Positions 1 through 6,104 of a stretch of DNA of 13,037 bases are shown here, in pieces. How positions within the stretch are numbered: position 1 is the first letter of the stretch; every line of letters begins with the position of its first letter. The position numbers and the translations under genes were made by a program. The stretch is from contig CALFZO010000097.1 of assembly GCA_937952305.1 (NCBI GenBank), positions 1-13,037 of the forward strand. Direction: 5' to 3'. Origin of the DNA: an uncultured Anaerolineales bacterium (GTDB lineage Bacteria; Chloroflexota; Anaerolineae; Anaerolineales; UBA6663). The notes beneath the pieces are model-generated. The model was not told where the DNA came from. It made no database searches and saw only the letters and a program-made list of their open reading frames with translations.

Positions 1-19
1 CCGCCGCCAAGTAGTCTGG

Positions 20-541
20 CTAAGCGCCGCGCGAGAAGTTCATCGACAACATACGGCCAGCGAGCTCGACGCGGCCCGGCGCCAGCGCGCGCAACGCCAG
101 AGCGCGGCCGACGGTGCAGGCCAGAGCCTCACCGACGTTCCGAGGCTCCGGCATGCCCAAACGCTCATGCTCAGCCTGCAGGCCTGCGCGCAGGCGGGCG
201 GACCGGTAGAGGTCGGGGTTTTCCCATTCGGAAACGGAGGCCGCATCAATCAGCGGATCCAGACGGCGCAACCCTTCCTGGATGCCGATCTCGACCTGGT
301 GCAGCTCGCCGAGCGCGGCCGCCAGACTGGCCACGAGCTCGGCCCGGCGTTCGTACTGCGGCCGCAGGGCCGCCAGACGGTTGACGATCTCGGCCTCGGT
401 CGCTTGCCGGCGCTGTTCGCGTTCGCGCTGCAGGGCTGCATCGCGGGCCGCGGCTGCAGCTTGCTCCTGGCGCTCACGGCCGGCCTCTTCGGACCGGATG
501 CGATTCAGCGCGCGTTGGGTGAGTGTGTCGTTGGGAAGCAT
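20..541 (-). CDS. Hypothetical coiled-coil protein of the phage-like element (173 aa)
   Basis: I do not recognise a family. The ATG at 541 is chosen because AAAGGA lies about 7 nt upstream; the open frame continues upstream inside the tape measure gene, but that extension is low-complexity antisense-like sequence. Residues about 11-80 are rich in Ala, Glu, Arg and Gln with heptad-like spacing and probably form a coiled coil. The C-terminal half (from about residue 95) looks like a small globular domain. It follows the tape measure gene by 35 bp in the same direction, so a role in the tail or in virion assembly is plausible but is inferred only from position. The stop (TAG) lies 20 bp from the window edge, so what comes next is not visible. 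Confidence 0.7.
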   Translation of the reverse strand: MLPNDTLTQRALNRIRSEEAGRERQEQAAAAARDAALQREREQRRQATEAEIVNRLAALRPQYERRAELVASLAAALGELHQVEIGIQEGLRRLDPLIDAASVSEWENPDLYRSARLRAGLQAEHERLGMPEPRNVGEALACTVGRALALRALAPGRVELAGRMLSMNFSRGA

Positions 542-576
542 GCGATTTCCTTTCGTGAACGATGAAGAGGGGGAGG

Positions 577-2604
577 TCAAGCGCTTCCGGCGCTCATGGC
601 TTCCAATAGATAGAAATTCTGCTGAACGCTGGCTGTTGTCTCGCGCGTTGCGAGATTGAGTTGGTAAGTCGAATAGCGCTGATTGTTGTAGGTAGCGTTG
701 CTGGTGATATACCTCCCGGGCAGGGGCGGAGTGATGGCGGCCCTGGCCAGAGCGCCGCCGGCGGCGGAAACACTCCGTGCTTTGTCCAGGATGCCCATTT
801 CGATGCCTTCGCCTATGGGTTGACCAACCTCTTTGCGTGGCCGCTTCGCCGGCGAACTGATGCCCAGGAAGCCCTTGAGCGCGTCCAGTGCGGCCTCCGC
901 AGCCTTTTGAGCTGCGTCCACGATGAAGCCAGTCGCGGCGGTGATGCCGTTTCCGATTCCCTCGATAATGTTTCTTCCGATCTTCCCCCAATCCTGGTTG
1001 GTAAACCACTCGGCAGCCCGATTGACAATTTCCTTGATGCCATCCCAGATCGTGTCCCAGGCCGAACGCAACTCCTCGCCAAATCCGCGCCAGTCGCCCT
1101 GGAAGGCCTTGGCGAAGCCGTCGAAGATGTCGCCGACGACCGAAAATAGGCCGTCCACGATCGCCTGGATGTCGGCTCCCCAGGTGTCCCAAAAAGCCTT
1201 GATAGCCGGAAGAACGTCCTCGATGATGCCCTTCACGACGCCCAGCACAGTATCAACAGTGGACCTAATCCCGGAGAAGAACGTTTCGACGATAGTCGTC
1301 ACGCTGGCGCCGTGCTCATCCCACCAGGTGCGGATCTTGGCGAGGACCTCTTGCACGACCTGGGAAACGATAGTCATTACTCCGGCGATGGTGGTCTGAA
1401 TGAGTGGCCAGTTGGTAGCGACCCAGTTGACTACCGTCTGGAAGATCGGCAGGACGTTGGTCATCCAGACATCAGCCATTCCCTGGACTACAGGCTGAAT
1501 GCCGGCCCAGGCGGCTGCGATGGCGGCTTGAATGCCGGGCCAGTTAGCAACAATCCAAGACACTGCGCCAGCAATAGCAGGCAGAAGCGTCCCGGTGATG
1601 AAGCTGCCGAGAGACTGCAGCGCAGGCTGGGCCTGCGTCCAAAGGTTGGTCAGGGCGGGGATGGCGACGCCCGTCAGCCAGACCTGCGCCTGCGTTCCGA
1701 ATTCGGTTACCCCGGCCACGAGCCCGGGCAGAACGTTTTGGGCGAAGCTCATCAACGCTGGCGCCAGCTGCGATGTGAAAATCCCAAACGCCAGTTGCGC
1801 AACAGGCAGGAAGCCGGCGCCAACAGCGGCCTGGAGGTCCTTCCACTGCGCGGCCGCAGTGCGCTGTTGGTTGGCCATGCCGTCGGATGTGCGCGCAAAA
1901 TCTCCTTGGGCGTTGGTGGTCTGTTCAAGGATCAGCGCATAGGCCGCCTGAGCCTTCATCGCCGGCGTCAGCGCCTTCTTGGAATCCGCCAAGCCCATCT
2001 CCATAGCTTTGGCCGCAACGGCATCGGCGGAGAGCGCCGCGCCAAAGCGTTTCATGGGCTCGAATTCGCCGGTCAACGCACTACGCAAGGCCAGCAGCGT
2101 CTCCTCCGGAGACGCATTGTTGAAGCTAGCCAAGTCGGATGCCAGTGTGACCAACGATGTGGACATGTCGGCCGCAGCGCCTGGCATAACGCCAATGGAC
2201 GTGAGAAGGTTTCCGTATGTTCCCGCGGCCTCTAAGGCCTGCTGCTCGCTCTGGCCGAGTTGAGTCGCTGCGGTGCGGGCGAAGACACGCACTGCATCGG
2301 CAGAATCGCCGAAGACAACGCCCACCTTGTTGGTGCTCTCGGACAGATCGGAGGCCGCGGTAATGCCGTCGCTGACAAACCCGGCCACGGCGCCGACTGC
2401 TTGCCCAAAGGCGGTTATGGCTGCTTCGCCGATCCGGCGCAGGCCGCCGATGACGAGCTCACTAAAGGCGTTGATGCCGCCGCTCGACTGGCCCGCCGAG
2501 CGCTCGAAGTCCTTGACCGACTTATTGGCTTCGTCCAGTGCGCGAGTGAAAGCGTCCTCATTCTCAACTACGAGCCTGACGCCGGTCTTCTCGAGGTCGG
2601 ACAT
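577..2604 (-). CDS. Phage tail tape measure protein (675 aa)
   Basis: Tape measure proteins set the length of the phage tail tube and fill its lumen; some help DNA ejection. Residues about 60-290 match the TP901-type core in character: a helical region with SALTGEFEPMKRFGAALS at about 175-192 and the AQWKDLQAAVGAGFLPVA region at 252-269. Hydrophobic helices follow (about 265-345), then Trp-rich helical repeats: NWPGIQ near 354 and NWPLIQ near 398 give a period of about 44 residues. The C-terminal signature GISSPAK (581-587) followed by GQPIGEGIEMGI (594-605) is typical of the family. The start has AAGGA 8 nt upstream. At 675 aa it is short for a long-tailed phage. It has its own candidate promoter and a hairpin just upstream. 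The expected tail assembly chaperone pair is not recognisable upstream. Confidence 0.93.
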   Translation of the reverse strand: MSDLEKTGVRLVVENEDAFTRALDEANKSVKDFERSAGQSSGGINAFSELVIGGLRRIGEAAITAFGQAVGAVAGFVSDGITAASDLSESTNKVGVVFGDSADAVRVFARTAATQLGQSEQQALEAAGTYGNLLTSIGVMPGAAADMSTSLVTLASDLASFNNASPEETLLALRSALTGEFEPMKRFGAALSADAVAAKAMEMGLADSKKALTPAMKAQAAYALILEQTTNAQGDFARTSDGMANQQRTAAAQWKDLQAAVGAGFLPVAQLAFGIFTSQLAPALMSFAQNVLPGLVAGVTEFGTQAQVWLTGVAIPALTNLWTQAQPALQSLGSFITGTLLPAIAGAVSWIVANWPGIQAAIAAAWAGIQPVVQGMADVWMTNVLPIFQTVVNWVATNWPLIQTTIAGVMTIVSQVVQEVLAKIRTWWDEHGASVTTIVETFFSGIRSTVDTVLGVVKGIIEDVLPAIKAFWDTWGADIQAIVDGLFSVVGDIFDGFAKAFQGDWRGFGEELRSAWDTIWDGIKEIVNRAAEWFTNQDWGKIGRNIIEGIGNGITAATGFIVDAAQKAAEAALDALKGFLGISSPAKRPRKEVGQPIGEGIEMGILDKARSVSAAGGALARAAITPPLPGRYITSNATYNNQRYSTYQLNLATRETTASVQQNFYLLEAMSAGSA

Positions 2605-2616
2605 GGTAAACGTCCT

Positions 2617-2660
2617 TAAAACAAAAGGCGCGCTGCCTGGTCAGTAACCAGGTGCGCGCC
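2617..2660 (-). terminator. Intrinsic terminator-like hairpin directly upstream of the tape measure ribosome binding site
   Basis: On the minus strand a stem of 7 + 6 bp (arms at 2654-2660/2627-2633 and 2647-2652/2636-2641, with a small internal loop and a 5-nt terminal loop) is followed by TTTTGTTTT and then the AAGGA ribosome binding site of the tape measure gene. It could end transcription from the 159-aa gene. A candidate promoter lies upstream of it, so it could also attenuate or stabilise the tape measure mRNA. Confidence 0.7.
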
Positions 2661-2682
2661 GCGAATGGCGAAATCTTGTATT

Positions 2683-2688
2683 AGTATA
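2683..2688 (-). promoter_or_regulatory. Candidate -10 element (TATACT) for the tape measure gene
   Basis: TATACT on the minus strand matches the -10 consensus at 5 of 6 positions. The best -35 match with a 17-nt spacer is weak (GAAACA), and no TG extension is present. The predicted start near 2676 gives a leader of about 72 nt that contains the hairpin at 2627-2660. Confidence 0.4.
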
Positions 2689-2713
2689 GGCCAGGAAGCA
2701 CCGTTTGTTTCGG

Positions 2714-3193
2714 TCAGTTTCCAGCCCGGCCGGCAAGAAAGTCGTACAACCAGGCGCGGGGGTGCTCTGCCTTCAGACACACGGCGCCGGAGTCGGCTTG
2801 TTTGCGTATGGCCCCCGCGTCGGCCTGGGCAAAGATCTCGGCCATCGTGTCTTCGCCGATCGCGGCCGCCAGGGCCGTGCGCTTTTGCTCGGGGCCTACG
2901 CCGGTGCCCTTGGCATCTTCTGCGGCCTTGCCGAGCGCGAACCAAAGGCCCTTGATATCGCCAGTGATATACGCCCGGGCCGCGCGACTGCCGGCGTCTG
3001 TCATGATGAGCCCGCCCTCGACAGCCTCGGCAAGGCCAGCCGTGATCAAGGCCTTGGCGTGATTGGCGGTGATCGGTTTCCCGATTCGCATGCCCAGCAG
3101 GACGTCCAGGGCGCCAGCGGGAAGGCCGAGCTTCACGTCCAGATCCTTGGGCGCCGCAGCAGGGGCGGGCGGCTGTTTGTTGGTTGTGTTCAT
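2714..3193 (-). CDS. Hypothetical protein with possible winged-helix-like segment (159 aa)
   Basis: No family recognised. I start at the ATG at 3193, which has GAGGAG about 10 nt upstream. The frame can be extended six codons to a TTG at 3211, which I consider less likely. The first 18 residues are Pro/Ala/Lys-rich and probably disordered. Residues about 38-75 (ITANHAKALITAGLAEAVEG, then LIMTDAGSRAARAYI) have the helix-helix-hairpin pattern of a small winged-helix or DNA-binding domain; this is pattern resemblance only. The last 30 residues are helical with a conserved-looking HPRAWLYDFLAG ending. It lies 20 bp downstream of the 191-aa gene and about 110 bp upstream of the tape measure gene. 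It could be a tail assembly factor by position, but the sequence does not show this. Confidence 0.65.
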   Translation of the reverse strand: MNTTNKQPPAPAAAPKDLDVKLGLPAGALDVLLGMRIGKPITANHAKALITAGLAEAVEGGLIMTDAGSRAARAYITGDIKGLWFALGKAAEDAKGTGVGPEQKRTALAAAIGEDTMAEIFAQADAGAIRKQADSGAVCLKAEHPRAWLYDFLAGRAGN

Positions 3194-3212
3194 TGCTGGT
3201 ACTCTCCTCAAG

Positions 3213-3788
3213 TTACGGGTGCGGCTTGCGCCCGCGGCGCTTCTTGGTGACCAGGGCTTGAGTTGCGTTTACGGTCTGACCGATGTTTACCTGCACGGCC
3301 TTGGAGCCAAGCAGCCGCCGCACCCGAGCCAGAGCAGCCAAGGCCCGTAAATAACGTCCTTGGGCCGTCGTCAGGGCCCGCTCCCAATACTCGACCTGTG
3401 GAATGGGCGACTTCAGCTTGAGTGCAAAGCCCACAATACGCGCATGGCGCAGCTGCACGATCTGCAACCGCAGCCACGTCAGGCCAATCTGCTCGATCAG
3501 TAGGCGCTCGATGGCTGGCGCCGTATCATGGCCAAGATCTCGTTGTATGGCCTGGCGGCCTACGCGCAAGCCCGTCCGGGCTGTGTCAGCAGCGTCCAGG
3601 CCCTCGACCAGCGAGATCTCGGCAGCCAAGTCCAGGTCGGCGAAGATGCGCCAGAGGTCCGGGATCTCAGAGAGCTCACGCGCAAAGGCCGCGCGCTCAG
3701 CCGATGACGCATCGCCCGCATCGATCTTGCGCGCCAAGTCGCCGATGCGCTGAGATCGTTCGACGTCGGCCTTTTCAAGCGCGCTCAC
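3213..3788 (-). CDS. Hypothetical protein, second partner of an unknown two-gene cassette (191 aa)
   Basis: The GTG start at 3788 has AAGGA and GGAG upstream and lies inside the end of the 98-aa gene (14-bp overlap), so the two are probably translationally coupled. The protein is almost wholly helical. An acidic N-terminal part (about 1-65, with PDLWRIFADL at 43-52) is followed by a long helical bundle carrying IERLLIEQIGLTWLRLQ (93-109) and QGRYLRALAALARVRRLLG (143-161), and a basic tail ending KKRRGRKPHP. From memory, similar pairs of a short YYYR-type protein and a helical protein with a LERLLVE...W...RRYL...LARVRRLL pattern recur in Planctomycetes and Chloroflexota without known function; I could not verify this. 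The basic tail hints at nucleic-acid binding. Confidence 0.75.
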   Translation of the reverse strand: MSALEKADVERSQRIGDLARKIDAGDASSAERAAFARELSEIPDLWRIFADLDLAAEISLVEGLDAADTARTGLRVGRQAIQRDLGHDTAPAIERLLIEQIGLTWLRLQIVQLRHARIVGFALKLKSPIPQVEYWERALTTAQGRYLRALAALARVRRLLGSKAVQVNIGQTVNATQALVTKKRRGRKPHP

Positions 3789-4071
3789 TTTTCCTTCTCC
3801 ATTGTCCTTTGTGTTGGTGATAACCTGCGCCGGTCAGTATGTCCGCGGACATGGCCCGCCCCAGGGCGATGGCGCGCTCGGCGGCCGCGTCGGCGGCTTC
3901 GAAGTCCTGGCGCTGGCGGAGCGCCGCCGTCCGCCTGGCGCGCTCGGCCATGGCCAGTTGCTCGACCAACTTGACGGCCTGGGCCGGGATGTACTCAGAG
4001 AAGACGCGCCGGCCGCGCCGCACCTTGCGGTAGTAGTAGAGCCCATTTTTGTTGCGTCGCTCGCGGCCCAT
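3775..4071 (-). CDS. Hypothetical YYYR/GYHxH protein, first partner of an unknown two-gene cassette (98 aa)
   Basis: The ATG at 4071 has GAAGGTG about 8 nt upstream. The N-terminus (NGLYYYRKVRRGRRVFSEYI, residues 9-28) is strongly basic and aromatic and looks like a small beta-rich nucleic-acid-binding motif. Residues 33-75 form an Arg/Ala/Glu helix. The C-terminus carries GAGYHQHKGQWRRK (81-94), a His/Trp/Arg motif. I recall this layout (YYYR...SEY at the start, GYHxH...WRR at the end) as a recurrent unknown small protein encoded next to the helical protein that follows here. The coding sequence contains the 14-bp palindrome at 3839-3852, read as MSADI. It sits between the replication and tail genes. 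No function is assigned. Confidence 0.75.
   Translation of the reverse strand: MGRERRNKNGLYYYRKVRRGRRVFSEYIPAQAVKLVEQLAMAERARRTAALRQRQDFEAADAAAERAIALGRAMSADILTGAGYHQHKGQWRRKSERA
3839..3852. repeat. 14-bp perfect palindrome ATGTCCGCGGACAT, copy 1
   Basis: The identical 14-bp palindrome occurs again at 8361-8374. Its half-site GTCCGC is also the core of the repeat block at 5991-6099. It lies inside the 98-aa coding sequence. Confidence 0.6.
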
Positions 4072-4097
4072 GTGCTACACCTTCGTGTCTCCCCCGC

Positions 4098-4313
4098 CTA
4101 CCGGCCGAGGTCGCCGCGGACCCAGTAATTCCGAAAGAACTCTTCCTTGCGCGCGGATCGGGCTTCAAGGATGCCCCGCTCGCGCTTAGCCGCATCAGCA
4201 GCAGCTTCCAGAGCCTGCTCCAGCTCGGGATCTTCTGACCGCTGCGCTTGGCGCTTCCGGATCAACTCGATCAGCTTCTCGAGTTTGTTGAGATCATAGA
4301 AACGCATGGTCAT
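4098..4313 (-). CDS. Hypothetical small charged helical protein (71 aa)
   Basis: The ATG at 4313 overlaps the stop of the upstream membrane-protein gene as ATGA and has AAGGA 5 nt upstream, which fixes the start well; a second ATG two codons later is possible. The sequence is a single charged helix (residues about 5-58: LNKLEKLIELIRKRQ, then Ala/Glu/Lys-rich) with an aromatic end FFRNYWVRGDLGR. It has no recognised family. The stop-start coupling shows co-translation with the membrane protein. Confidence 0.65.
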   Translation of the reverse strand: MTMRFYDLNKLEKLIELIRKRQAQRSEDPELEQALEAAADAAKRERGILEARSARKEEFFRNYWVRGDLGR

Positions 4314-4558
4314 CCATCCTTGCGCAATTCATCGAGGATGTCATCGGCGATATGCTCGCCAGTCCAGAGGTTGGCGGCCTGCTCCCGCGCGTGATACCAA
4401 ATGACCTTTCCGTTCGGATGCAATGTCAGATCCCACCCAAGCCGCACAAAGATAATATCGAACAGGATTATTGCCACGCCTCCGAGCACAAACCCGACGA
4501 CCAGGCCAGCAATAAGACACACGAGCCCGAAGGCGGGGAATGGTAATTCGCTACTCAC
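4310..4558 (-). CDS. Small membrane protein (82 aa)
   Basis: I start at the GTG at 4558, directly after the primase stop at 4563. A TTG at 4585 in the same frame would add nine residues and overlap the primase end; neither has a good ribosome binding site, so translational coupling to the primase is likely. Residues about 10-40 form one long or two short membrane helices rich in Gly, Val, Leu and Ile (LVCLIAGLVVGFVLGGVAII). A soluble tail with several Trp, then an acidic-basic helix (ADDILDELRKDG), follows. No motif identifies a holin or any other family. A small membrane protein in the early operon could be a host-takeover, superinfection-exclusion or holin-type factor, but none of these can be chosen from the sequence. 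Confidence 0.6.
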   Translation of the reverse strand: MSSELPFPAFGLVCLIAGLVVGFVLGGVAIILFDIIFVRLGWDLTLHPNGKVIWYHAREQAANLWTGEHIADDILDELRKDG

Positions 4559-4562
4559 GGTT

Positions 4563-6017
4563 TTATATAACCTGGCTTTCCTCAATCAGGCCGGCCACGG
4601 TGGCTTGCACGTCGGCGGCCGTGACGTCATAGCCGGCAATCACCAGCACCAGGGCCAGTTGGTCAGGCGTGTAGCTGGCCTCAAGCCGTCCATCAGGCAA
4701 CCGGCGCCATTCGTCGCCGACAACGCCGACTTGGCTATCTGCTGGCCAGCGGACGGTCACTCGCTGCTGAGACTTTCCTGGCTCCGAGACAATTGGTTCG
4801 GATGGCAGCGGGCTATGCCGTTTGAGCTCGGCCAACAGCCAGGCCCGCAGATCGCCGCCGGCCATGTGAAAGTCGGTTAGGTCCTTGTCGCCAGGCCGCA
4901 GCGCTGGCACGCTGGCCGATTTCGCGCGGGCCGTCAGGCCGGCCAGCTTCGCGGCGCCTTCACTGCCGGCTGTGTCATCGTCATAGGCTAGAATCAATGG
5001 GCTGATCGGCAGCAGATAACCAGCCCAGGCCCGCAAGTCAAGATCCTTGCTGGCGCTCCCCAGGGTGGCCACTCCGGCCAGGTCACCAGCGGCTTGCCAC
5101 AACAGTAGCGCGTCAAACTCACCCTCAGTCAGCACAGCCGCCCGCTGGCCCTTGAAAGTGTCGGCCAGGAACATGGCCGGCCGGCCGCCTTTGATCTGCA
5201 GATACTTGGCGTTGTCAAACCCGCAGGCCGAACAGACGCCGGGCTCGGTCAGGATGTGTTGGCAGTTTCCAGGCCAGTTTCCGCAGGTAAAGGGCTCACC
5301 GGGCACGCGCCGGACCTTGACGTACCACAGCCGACCAGAGATATCGCATGGGATGACGACGCCGCGCGGGATCTTGAACGCCTTTTTGGGCTGGCCTTTG
5401 TCGTTCAGCTCTTCCGGCAATCCCCAGGCTGTACGGCCGGCCCAGCTCTCGCGCGGGTTGTATCCGATCTTCCACGCGCGCAAGGTGTCATCTAGTAGCC
5501 CGCGGCTGGCCAGCCAGGCCCGCGCACGGGCCGCGCCATCGGCCAGAGGGCCGACCGTCGCCCACAGAGCCGCCGCACAGCCGTCCACAAACTCACGTGC
5601 AGCTGCCTGCCAGACGTCGCCTGGCGGGGCTGCTGGCGGCGCAACGGGCCGCACCGGGGTCCGCGGCCGCACAGCGCGCAATGCGCTCCGTGTAAGCCCG
5701 CCCAGGGCCGTGCAGGCCGACCAGAAGTCGCAACTGTCACGCCACATGACGTACCCGATCACGTCGCCACCCTTGGGCCAGCACTTCCGGCAGGCGGCCC
5801 AGCCGCGCCGGTCCGGGCCGCCGTCAGGCTGTACACGAAAACGATCAGTGCCGCCGCACTTTGGACAGGGGCCGTGCCATTCGCCCCCAGCAGTACCGGC
5901 CACGCGCCGCAAGGCTGAGCCCTGCCGGGCAAGGTCAAGCAGGTTCGAGGCGCTTTTGATAGCTTTTACGTCAAACATAGCGCCTGTTTCTGCGGACTTT
6001 GCGGACTTTGCGGACAT
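4563..6017 (-). CDS. DNA primase with zinc ribbon and TOPRIM domain (484 aa)
   Basis: It probably makes RNA primers for replication of the element. The start at 6017 has GGAGA 4 nt before the ATG; an upstream ATG (6083) would add residues encoded by the CG tract, and ATG 5978 is also possible. A zinc ribbon is formed by C51-x2-C54 and C76-x2-C79 in the contexts GPCPKCGGTDRFR and ACRKCWPKGGDVIGY, as in P4 alpha-type and CHC2-like primases. The TOPRIM fold has its catalytic Glu in LTEGEFDALL (E298) and the acidic strand ILAYDDDTAG (D346-D348), then GDKDLTDF (376-383). Between them lies an extra Cys cluster (C245, C252, C262, C265). The helicase is encoded separately just upstream, so the usual primase-helicase fusion is split here. 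The first codons encode SAKSAKSAE, a reading of the 9-bp DNA repeats. Confidence 0.9.
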   Translation of the reverse strand: MSAKSAKSAETGAMFDVKAIKSASNLLDLARQGSALRRVAGTAGGEWHGPCPKCGGTDRFRVQPDGGPDRRGWAACRKCWPKGGDVIGYVMWRDSCDFWSACTALGGLTRSALRAVRPRTPVRPVAPPAAPPGDVWQAAAREFVDGCAAALWATVGPLADGAARARAWLASRGLLDDTLRAWKIGYNPRESWAGRTAWGLPEELNDKGQPKKAFKIPRGVVIPCDISGRLWYVKVRRVPGEPFTCGNWPGNCQHILTEPGVCSACGFDNAKYLQIKGGRPAMFLADTFKGQRAAVLTEGEFDALLLWQAAGDLAGVATLGSASKDLDLRAWAGYLLPISPLILAYDDDTAGSEGAAKLAGLTARAKSASVPALRPGDKDLTDFHMAGGDLRAWLLAELKRHSPLPSEPIVSEPGKSQQRVTVRWPADSQVGVVGDEWRRLPDGRLEASYTPDQLALVLVIAGYDVTAADVQATVAGLIEESQVI

Positions 6018-6099
6018 TTCTCTCCGCGCGCGCGCGCGCGCGCGCGTGTGTGTCGCGCGAACGTTTGGTAAAAAAGTCCGCAACCTCCGCAGGTCCGCA
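5991..6099. repeat. Origin-like repeat block: opposed GTCCGCA iterons around a (CG)11 tract
   Basis: TGCGGAC occurs at 5991, 6000 and 6009 (exact 9-bp spacing, joined by TT). On the other side of an alternating tract ((CG)11 at 6025-6046, then (TG)3 to 6052) the inverted sequence GTCCGCA occurs at 6076 and 6093 with a one-base variant CTCCGCA at 6085. An A-run (6070-6075) adjoins the right group. The block lies between the helicase stop and the primase start. Such opposed short repeats next to replication genes are typical of initiator-binding origins or operators. No function has been shown, and the left group also encodes the primase N-terminus. Confidence 0.55.
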
Positions 6100-6104
6100 G
6101 GCCA

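Noticed and set aside
542..1192. Upstream extension of the 173-aa coiled-coil gene to 1192
   Set aside because: The extension is inside the tape measure gene in another frame and has shadow-like composition. A good ribosome binding site precedes the internal ATG at 541.
6025..6059. CRISPR or simple microsatellite at the CG repeat
   Set aside because: There is no repeat-spacer structure. The (CG)11 tract alone could be a microsatellite, but the flanking opposed repeats make the block worth reporting as a possible origin instead.
6018..6083. Start of the primase at 6083, adding an Arg/Ala-rich N-terminus
   Set aside because: The extra residues are encoded by the alternating CG/TG tract and half-site repeats. 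GGAGA directly precedes the ATG at 6017.
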